From: Paracoccus sigandri
Lineage (GTDB): Bacteria > Pseudomonadota > Alphaproteobacteria > Rhodobacterales > Rhodobacteraceae
Assembly (NCBI RefSeq): GCF_003709565.1
Contig: NZ_QNRC01000012.1
Location: forward strand, 62,001 to 126,000
DNA length: 64,000 bases
Reading direction: 5' to 3'
In this document: one piece after another, positions 56,710-64,000 of the stretch
Numbering within the stretch: the first letter of the stretch is position 1
Layout: every line of letters begins with the position of its first letter
Made by a program: the position numbers and the translations under genes
The notes under the pieces: model-generated
Database searches by the model: none
What the model was told of the DNA's origin: nothing
What the model saw: the letters and a program-made list of their open reading frames with translations, nothing else

Positions 56710-57596
56710 TGATCGACCCCGTCGCGCTGTTCCTGCTGTTGCTGTCGGCCTCGACCCCGATCCTCTTCGCCGCGCTGGGAGAGCTGGTGGTCGAACGCGC
56801 GGGCGTTCTGAACCTGGGCGTCGAGGGGATGATGATCCTGGGCGCGCTGGCCGGTTTCGCCGCCGCCTATCACAGCGGCAACCCGTTCCTGGGCTTCGCC
56901 GCGGCGGCGCTGGCCGGGGCGCTGGTCGCCCTGCCCTTCGCGGCGCTGACCCAGTTCCTGCTGGCCAACCAGGTGGCCTCGGGGCTGGCACTGACCCTGT
57001 TCGGGCTGGGGCTGGCGGCGATGTTCGGCAAGCCGCTGGAGGGCGTGAAGGCCCCCGGCATGGCGCCCGGCCCGTTCCGCATCAACTGGATCGTCTGGCT
57101 GGGACTGGCCATGGTGCCGCTGATCTGGTGGTTCCTGAACCGCTCTCGCAGCGGGCTGATCCTGCGCGCCGTGGGCGAAAACCACGATGCCGCCCATGCG
57201 CTGGGATACAAGGTCCGGGCGATCCGGCTGGGCGCCATCGCCTTCGGCGGCGCCATGGCGGGGATCGGCGGCGCCTACATCTCGATCGCGACGGTGCTGC
57301 AATGGACCGAGGGCATGACGGCGGGCGCGGGCTGGATCGCGCTGGCCATCGTGGTCTTTTCCAGCTGGAGCGCGCCGGGCGTGCTGGCCGGCGCCTGGCT
57401 GTTCGGCGGCGTCACCGTGCTGCAATTGCGGCTGCAGGCCGCGGGGGTCCGGGTGCCGGTGCAGTTCCTGTCGATGGCGCCCTACCTGGCCACGATCCTG
57501 GTGCTGGTGCTGATCTCAGCCCGGCAGAAATACAGCCGCCGCGCGGGCAGCGCCGCCCCCGGCTCGCTGGGACAGAATTTTCACGCGCTGCGCTAG
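56706..57596 (+). CDS. ABC transporter permease, second BMP/nucleoside-type
   Basis: A 296-residue permease of the same family, shorter at its N-terminus. It has VERAGVLNLGVEGMMILGAL, LANQVASGLALTLFGLGLA, the cytoplasmic coupling segment AVGENHDAAHALGYKVRAIR and AFGGAMAGIGGAYISIA. It begins within the end of the small membrane protein gene (ATGA). A second ATG one codon on is equally possible. The binding-protein gene follows 33 bases later. Confidence 0.93.
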   Translation: MMIDPVALFLLLLSASTPILFAALGELVVERAGVLNLGVEGMMILGALAGFAAAYHSGNPFLGFAAAALAGALVALPFAALTQFLLANQVASGLALTLFGLGLAAMFGKPLEGVKAPGMAPGPFRINWIVWLGLAMVPLIWWFLNRSRSGLILRAVGENHDAAHALGYKVRAIRLGAIAFGGAMAGIGGAYISIATVLQWTEGMTAGAGWIALAIVVFSSWSAPGVLAGAWLFGGVTVLQLRLQAAGVRVPVQFLSMAPYLATILVLVLISARQKYSRRAGSAAPGSLGQNFHALR

Positions 57597-57629
57597 AGCG
57601 CGCAGGCCAGTTCAAGGAGAGCAAGACCG

Positions 57630-58709
57630 ATGAATCGCAGACAACTCATGGCCAGCGTGGCCGCGCTTTCGGCCGTCACCCTCGCCCAGCCGTCCTGGGC
57701 GCAGGAGGAACCGCTGAAGGTCGGCTTCATCTATGTCGGGCCGGTGGCGGATGGCGGCTGGACCTATCAGCACGACCAGGGCCGGCTGGCCATCGAGGCC
57801 GAATATGGCGACCGCGTCCAGACCACCTACCTTGAGAATGTCCCCGAAGGCACCGATGCCGAACGCGCCCTGACCCAGCTGGCGCTGGCCGGAAACGACG
57901 TGATCTATGCCACCAGCTTCGGCTACATGGATGCGGTGATCAATGTCGCGGCCAAGTTCCCGGACGTGAAGTTCGAACACAATACCGGCTACAAGCGGGC
58001 CGAGAATGTCGGCACCTATGACGGCCGCTTCTATGAAGGCCGCGCCGTGATGGGCACGATCGCGGGCCGGATGACCGAATCGAACAAGATCGGCTATATC
58101 GCCACCTTCCCGATCCCCGAGGTCCTGCAGGGCATCAACTCGGCCTATCTGCATGCGAAGAAGGTGAACCCGGATGTCGAGATGCGGGTCGTCTGGGCCT
58201 ATACCTGGTTCGACCCGGCGAAAGAGGCCGACGCCGCGACCGCGCTGATGGCCGAGGGGGTGGACGTGATCCTGCAGCACACCAACTCGACCGCGCCGCT
58301 GGCACAGCTTCAGCAGGCGGGCAAGATCGGCTTCGGCCAGGCCAGCGACATGTCGGCCTTCGCCCCCTCGCCGCGGGTGTCGGCGGTGGTGAACAACTGG
58401 GGCGCGCATTACGTGAAAAGCATCGGCCGGGTGCTGGAGGGCACATGGCAGCCCGAGGCGGTCTGGGGCGGGATCGGCGACGGCATCGTCGCCATCGGCG
58501 AGATCACCGAGGCCGTCCCGGCCGAGGTGAAGGCCGAGGCCGAGGCCCTGCGCGACGCCATCGCGGCCGGCGAATACCACCCCTTCACCGGCCCGCTGAA
58601 CAAGGCCGACGGTTCGGCCTGGCTGGCCGAGGGCGAGGTGGCGAAGGACGAGGACCTGTCCGGCATGAACTTCTATGTCGAGGGCATCACCGCCGAGATC
58701 CCGCAATAG
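57630..58709 (+). CDS. BMP-family ABC transporter substrate-binding protein
   Basis: The 359-residue precursor has a signal peptide (cleavage near SWAQ) and the BMP fold: KVGFIYVGPVADGGWTYQHD, IYATSFGYMDAVINVAAKFP, GRFYEGRAVMGTIAGRMTES, and GVDVILQHTNSTA. BMP proteins bind purine nucleosides and related compounds. AAGGAG lies before the ATG. It completes the importer at 53763-57596 and is followed by a type A 3' hairpin element. No salvage or degradation enzyme is in the same operon, so the ligand is uncertain. Confidence 0.92.
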   Translation: MNRRQLMASVAALSAVTLAQPSWAQEEPLKVGFIYVGPVADGGWTYQHDQGRLAIEAEYGDRVQTTYLENVPEGTDAERALTQLALAGNDVIYATSFGYMDAVINVAAKFPDVKFEHNTGYKRAENVGTYDGRFYEGRAVMGTIAGRMTESNKIGYIATFPIPEVLQGINSAYLHAKKVNPDVEMRVVWAYTWFDPAKEADAATALMAEGVDVILQHTNSTAPLAQLQQAGKIGFGQASDMSAFAPSPRVSAVVNNWGAHYVKSIGRVLEGTWQPEAVWGGIGDGIVAIGEITEAVPAEVKAEAEALRDAIAAGEYHPFTGPLNKADGSAWLAEGEVAKDEDLSGMNFYVEGITAEIPQ

Positions 58710-58723
58710 CGCAGGCGAAGAAA

Positions 58724-58784
58724 GGGGGGCGCTGCCCCCCGTCCCTGCGGGACTCCCCCCGGGATACTTAAGCCAAGATGAAAG
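58724..58784 (+). repeat. 3' hairpin element, tail type A, copy 4, two hairpins
   Basis: Hairpin 1 GGGGGGC-GCT-GCCCCCC (58724-58740), hairpin 2 GTCCC-TGC-GGGAC (58741-58753), TCCCCCC, core GGGATACTT and tail AAGCCAAGATGAAAG. It is sense to the BMP gene, 14 bases after its stop. Confidence 0.85.
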
Positions 58785-58794
58785 ACATCCGCCG

Positions 58795-58865
58795 CTTTCA
58801 TCTTGGCGCAAATATCCTGCGGGGGGAGTCGCGCGGCACGCGCGGCGGGGGGCGCAAAGCCCCCC
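58795..58865 (-). repeat. 3' hairpin element, tail type A, copy 5, two hairpins
   Basis: On the minus strand: hairpin 1 GGGGGGC-TTTGC-GCCCCCC, hairpin 2 GCCGCGCG-TGC-CGCGCGAC with one G-U pair, TCCCCCCGC, core AGGATATTTG and tail GCCAAGATGAAAG. It is sense to purU. With copy 4 it forms a tail-to-tail pair separated by ten bases. Confidence 0.85.
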
Positions 58866-58882
58866 TCTTGCGACGGTCGGGC

Positions 58883-59767
58883 CTAGCCCATCCGCTCGGA
58901 GGCATAGCTTCCGGGCGAGGCCGGGAAGACCACCGTCTTGTCGCCGTTCAGGAACACCCGGCGGTGGATATGCGCATGGATCGCGCGGGCCAGCACCTGG
59001 CTTTCCACGTCGCGACCGAGGCTGACGTAATCCTCGGGCGACTGCGCGTGGGTCACGCGGACGGTGTCCTGCTCGATGATCGGGCCCTCGTCGAGGTCGG
59101 CGGTGACGTAATGCGAGGTCGCGCCGATCAGCTTCACGCCGCGCTCATAGGCCTGCTTGTAGGGGTTGGCGCCCTTGAAGGACGGCAGGAACGAGTGGTG
59201 GATATTGATGATCCGCCCCGACATCTGCCGGCACATCTGGTCCGACAGCACCTGCATGTAGCGCGCCAGCACGATCAGTTCGGCGCCGGTCTCCTCGACC
59301 ACGGCCATGATCCGCGCCTCGGCCTCGGGCTTGTTCTCCTTCGTCACCCTGATGCAGTGGAAGGGAATGTCATGGTTCACCACCACCTTCTGGTAATCCA
59401 TGTGGTTCGAGATCACCGCCACGATCTCGATCGGCAGTGCCCCGATCCGCCAGCGATAGAGAAGATCGTTCAGGCAATGGCCGAAGCGCGAGACCATGAT
59501 GACGACCTTCATCTTCTCGGCATCGTCCGAGAATTCGGCCTGCATGTCGAATTCATCGGCGATCGGGGCGATGCCCGCCTGCAACGCCTCCAGCGTCGCC
59601 GCGCCCTCCGAGCGGAAGCTGACGCGCATGAAGAAGCGGCCGGTCTCGGCGTCGTCGAACTGGGCGCTGTCGGTGATGTTGCAGTCCTGCCGGGCCAGGA
59701 ATCCCGAGACGGCGGCGACGATGCCACGGGTCGATGCGCAGGTGACGCGCAGCGTATAGGTCTTCAT
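58883..59767 (-). CDS. purU: Formyltetrahydrofolate deformylase
   Basis: PurU hydrolyses 10-formyl-THF to THF and formate, balancing one-carbon pools or supplying formate. The 294-residue protein has an N-terminal ACT domain (TLRVTCASTRGIVAAVSGFL) and a C-terminal formyltransferase-like domain with IINIHHSFLPSFKGANPY, GATSHYVTADLDEGPIIEQD; the Asn-His-Asp residues of the active site are present. The ATG at 59767 is chosen because the ACT domain starts there; AGGGAG lies twelve bases upstream, a little far. Its 3' element pairs tail to tail with that of the BMP gene. Confidence 0.94.
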   Translation of the reverse strand: MKTYTLRVTCASTRGIVAAVSGFLARQDCNITDSAQFDDAETGRFFMRVSFRSEGAATLEALQAGIAPIADEFDMQAEFSDDAEKMKVVIMVSRFGHCLNDLLYRWRIGALPIEIVAVISNHMDYQKVVVNHDIPFHCIRVTKENKPEAEARIMAVVEETGAELIVLARYMQVLSDQMCRQMSGRIINIHHSFLPSFKGANPYKQAYERGVKLIGATSHYVTADLDEGPIIEQDTVRVTHAQSPEDYVSLGRDVESQVLARAIHAHIHRRVFLNGDKTVVFPASPGSYASERMG

Positions 59768-59960
59768 CTTGAGGATCGGCTCCCTGTCATATGGTGAGGC
59801 GCGCGGTTGGCGGCGCGGGGTGCGAGCATTAAGGGGCAATGCCGGCCGGGCGGCATCGCATTTCCGACACCGCTCCGAATGGCTGCGACATCGCGCCCCG
59901 AGATGCCGGGACGCGCGCGGTCCGTCAAGCGGTCGCGGGGCGCGCGCGCGCGGCCGGGTG

Positions 59961-61127
59961 TCAGGCAGCCGGCATCCGCGCCTCGATCATGCCGGCATAC
60001 CAGCTGGAGCCGGCCGGAATCGCCTCGTCGTTGAAATCATAGGCCGGGTGGTGGACCATCGCCGTGTCGCCATTGCCGACGAAGATATAGGCGCCGGGGC
60101 GTTCGTTCAGCATGTAGCTGAAATCCTCGCCCGCCATCATCGGGCGATAGTCCAGGTCGACCCCGCCGGCGATGTCGCTGGCGACTTCGACCGCCCAGTC
60201 GGTCGCGGCCGCGTCATTGACCGTCACCGGATAGCCGCGCTGATAGTCGATCTCGGCCACCGCGCCCATCGCGGCGGCGACATTGCTGGCGACGCGGCGG
60301 ATGGCCTGTTCCATCTGCTCGCGCACCCCGTCGTCGAGGCTGCGGGCGGTGCCCTTCAGCCGGACCACCTGCGGGATGACGTTATGGGCCGTCGAATCGG
60401 TCTCGATCACGCAGACCGACATCACCGCGTTCTGCAGCGGGTCGATATTGCGCGCGACCACCGATTGCAGCGCGACGACGATCTGGGCGGCGGCCAGGGT
60501 CGTGTCGATGCAGTCATGGGGCTTGGCGGCATGGCCGCCCTTGCCGGTGACGGTGATGTCGAACTGGTCGGCCGCCGCCATGACCGGGCCGGGGCGGATC
60601 GCGAAACTGCCGGTGGGCAGGCCGGGCATGTTGTGCATGCCGTAGAACTCCTGGATGTTCCAGCGGGTGACCAGCCCGTCCTCGACCATGGCCTTGCCGC
60701 CGCCGCCGCCCTCTTCGGCGGGCTGGAAGATGACGATGGCGGTGCCGTCGAAATTGCGCGTCTCGGCCAGGTATTTCGCCGCGCCCAGCAGCATCGCGGT
60801 ATGGCCGTCATGGCCGCAGGCATGCATCTTGCCCGGCACTTTCGAGGCATGGGGCAGCCCGGTCTGTTCGGTCACCGGCAGCGCGTCCATGTCGGCGCGC
60901 AGGCCCACGACGCGGCCCTTCGTGTCGGTCCTGCCGCGGATCACGCCGACGACGCCGGTGCGCCCGATCCCCTCGACCACCTCGTCGCAGCCGAATTCCC
61001 TGAGCAGGCCGGCGACGCGGCCGGCGGTGCGATGCACCTCGTAGAGCAGTTCGGGGTTTTCGTGGAAATCATGCCGCCAGGCGGTGATTTCGGGCAAAAG
61101 CTCGGCAAAGCGGTTCTTGACTGGCAT
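59961..61127 (-). CDS. M20-family amidohydrolase (hippurate hydrolase-like)
   Basis: A 388-residue M20D metallopeptidase that cleaves N-acyl amino acids. Visible are RHDFHENPELLYE, GLRADMDALPV, the zinc and catalytic motifs MHACGHDGHTAMLLGAA and FQPAEEGGGGG (catalytic Glu), the dimerisation stretch GKGGHAAKPH, and the final zinc-ligand-type HHPAYDFND. The start follows GGAGACC at about seven bases. It is downstream of an FAD oxidoreductase and a peptide ABC transporter on the same strand, which fits uptake and breakdown of amino-acid conjugates. Hippurate itself is not shown. Confidence 0.92.
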   Translation of the reverse strand: MPVKNRFAELLPEITAWRHDFHENPELLYEVHRTAGRVAGLLREFGCDEVVEGIGRTGVVGVIRGRTDTKGRVVGLRADMDALPVTEQTGLPHASKVPGKMHACGHDGHTAMLLGAAKYLAETRNFDGTAIVIFQPAEEGGGGGKAMVEDGLVTRWNIQEFYGMHNMPGLPTGSFAIRPGPVMAAADQFDITVTGKGGHAAKPHDCIDTTLAAAQIVVALQSVVARNIDPLQNAVMSVCVIETDSTAHNVIPQVVRLKGTARSLDDGVREQMEQAIRRVASNVAAAMGAVAEIDYQRGYPVTVNDAAATDWAVEVASDIAGGVDLDYRPMMAGEDFSYMLNERPGAYIFVGNGDTAMVHHPAYDFNDEAIPAGSSWYAGMIEARMPAA

Positions 61128-61204
61128 TTTCGGTCTCCTTCAACGCGCAGGATGAGAGCTTTGTGCAGAGTCTGCAAGTGCGGAGAGGAGGGTCGGCGTC
61201 CAGA

Positions 61205-61250
61205 CCGGGGGTCCCCCCCGGACCCCCGAGGTATTTGGAAGGAGTGCGAG
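61205..61250 (+). repeat. 3' hairpin element, tail type B, copy 3
   Basis: CCGGGGG-TCC-CCCCCGG stem (61205-61221), ACCCCCG, core AGGTATTTG and tail GAAGGAGTGCGAG. It is on the plus strand although the genes on both sides are on the minus strand, so it does not follow the usual sense-to-upstream-gene rule. Confidence 0.8.
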
Positions 61251-61259
61251 GGGCGGGGC

Positions 61260-62599
61260 TCAGAGATCCGGGCCGAGGATCATCGGCGAGCCGTCCGAGA
61301 AGCGCGAGAAGCGGAAGCGCGTCAGGTCGTGTTCGGGGGCGCGGCCCTGGATCAGGTCGGCCATGACGCGGCCCACGCCGGGGCCGATGCCGAAGCCGTG
61401 GCCCGAGAGGCCGGTGGCGATGAACAGGCCGGGCAGCGGGGCCCGGTCCAGCACCGGCACCTGGTCGGGCGTGGCGTCGATCATCCCCGCCCAGGCGGCG
61501 CGCAGGACCGGCGGCCCGGCCTGCGGGAAGGCGGCGGCGAAGTCGCGGCGCAGGCGCTCCAGCCGGGCGGGATCGGGGGCGGGATTCAGCACCCGCATGG
61601 CCTCGAAGGGCGAGGGGCGGTCGTTCGGCCAGCGGCGCGGCGTGGTCCAGGCGTCGGGGAAGCCGCGCGGCGCGGCGGGTTGCAGCCGGGTCTGGCGCAG
61701 GTCGCGGCGGATCTGCGGCAGCCAGGCGCGCAGGTGGCGCAAGGCCGCGGGGCCGATCCAGAAGTCATGGCCGGTGCCGGGCGCCAGCGTATAGCCGCCA
61801 TCGGCGCGGCGGCGGAAGGCGAAGCCGGGATCGGCGGCGGCGCCGGACCAGAATTCCGCCATCGGCCGGGTGGCGGCGACGGTGGCGCGCACCGACAGCT
61901 GCGGCAGCGAAAGCCCTGCATTGGCGGCGAACAGCCCCGACCAGGCACCGCCCGCCAGCAGCACGCGCTCGGCCCGGACCGGCCCGTCCTCGGTCATCAC
62001 GCCGGCCACCCGGCCCGCGCGGATGTCGAGGCCGCGCACGGCGCAATGTTCGCGGATCAGCACGCCCTCGGCATGGGCCAGGGCCGCGATGGCGGGCACC
62101 GCGGCGCCGGGTTCGGCGCGCATGTCCGAGGGCGTGGTCAGCGCCCCCACCCAGCCCGCGCCATTGGGCAGGATCCTCGCCAGTTCCGCCCGGCCGACCA
62201 GCCGGCTGTCCAGGCCATGGGCGCGGGCGACATCCAGCCAGGCTTCGTAGCGGTCCAGCGCCGCCTGGTCGCGGGCCAGGTAGCTGACGCCGCAAGTGGC
62301 CAGGCCCAGCACGTCGCCCAGATCCTGCGCCAGCGCGCGCCACAGGCGGCGGGCGGTCAGCATCACCGGGATCTCGGCCGCGTCGCGGCCCTGCGCGCGC
62401 ACCCAGCCCCAGTTGCGCGAGGATTGCTCGGCCGCGACCAGCCCCTTCTCGAACAGCGCCACCCGCACCCCGTCGCGCCGCAGATACAGCGCCGTCATCA
62501 CCCCGGCGATGCCGCCGCCGATGATCGCCACGCCGGTTTCCTGCGGCAGCGCGTCGCGGAAACGCGGCGGGCTGGCGGCATCGACCGGCGCGGCCAGGA

Positions 62600-62603
<4 letters not shown>
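61260..62603 (-). CDS. FAD-dependent oxidoreductase of the D-amino-acid/PuuB (DAO) family
   Basis: A 447-residue flavoprotein with the FAD motif GVAIIGGGIAGVMTALYL, the RNWGWVRAQGRD segment typical of PuuB-like gamma-glutamylputrescine oxidases, and the C-terminal second motif GLFIATGLSGHGFGIGPGVG. Substrates of this class are amines and N-substituted amino acids. Its start overlaps the stop of the ABC ATPase gene by four bases, so it is in the same operon. A type B element lies 10 bases after its stop. Confidence 0.88.

Positions 62604-64000
<1,397 letters not shown>

Noticed and set aside
59940..59952. Alternating CG run that could form Z-DNA after the M20 gene
   Set aside because: Short and expected by chance in DNA this GC-rich; no further evidence of function.

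Overview
The window is GC-rich chromosomal DNA of an alphaproteobacterium in the order Rhodobacterales, most likely Paracoccus or a close relative. Three things point there: the aa3 oxidase order coxII-ctaB-small ORF-cox11-coxIII known from Paracoccus, the fabA-fabB-fabI and ybgC-tolQRAB-pal-cpoB runs, and intergenic hairpin elements ending in GGATATTT plus a fixed tail. Almost all of it is coding, in many short operons with ATGA or TGATG overlaps. I see no rRNA, tRNA, CRISPR, prophage or insertion sequence. This is core genome with two or three accessory modules.

Layout. 1-3240 (minus): infC, dut, a membrane-anchored MoeB-like protein and a peptidase M3 that runs off the left edge. 3446-10017 (plus): an Ala-rich anchored protein, a putative glycosyltransferase, dgt, the fabA-fabB-fabI fatty-acid operon and an alpha/beta hydrolase. 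10232-15228: an accessory module with a ferredoxin reductase, a LysR regulator, a Rieske oxygenase with the glutamate typical of quaternary-amine oxygenases, and a PotD-like binding protein. 15343-19993: EcsC-like protein, two acetyltransferases, flavin reductase, apt and a GlcD-type FAD oxidase. 19993-26943 (minus): cytochrome c oxidase subunits and assembly factors, then a terminator, surf1, thrC and an M16 peptidase. 27145-34965: tldD, dprA, topA, tyrA (minus) and scoAB. 35119-46648 (plus): Tol-Pal cluster, tilS, ftsH, chorismate mutase and folD. 46931-53669 (minus): ruvC-ruvA-htpX-ruvB and dnaE. 53763-58709 (plus): a BMP-type (nucleoside-like) ABC importer. 58883-64000 (minus): purU, an M20 amidohydrolase, an FAD oxidoreductase and a truncated peptide ABC ATPase.

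The most interesting signal is non-coding. Ten intergenic copies of a modular element (five with tail A, three with B, two with C) join one of two G/C hairpin modules to a GG(GA)TATTT core and one of three tails. Eight of the ten lie 3' of, and in the same sense as, a gene; convergent gene pairs carry two copies tail to tail. A second hairpin changes sequence but keeps its pairing between copies. One copy supplies the Shine-Dalgarno of the next gene and another ends on the A of the next ATG. Between the folD and ruvB copies lies a 121-base segment with a perfect TTAA-N7-TTAA CtrA box and a strong hairpin, a candidate small RNA. A near-consensus CtrA box also precedes dprA. infC appears to start at ATA.
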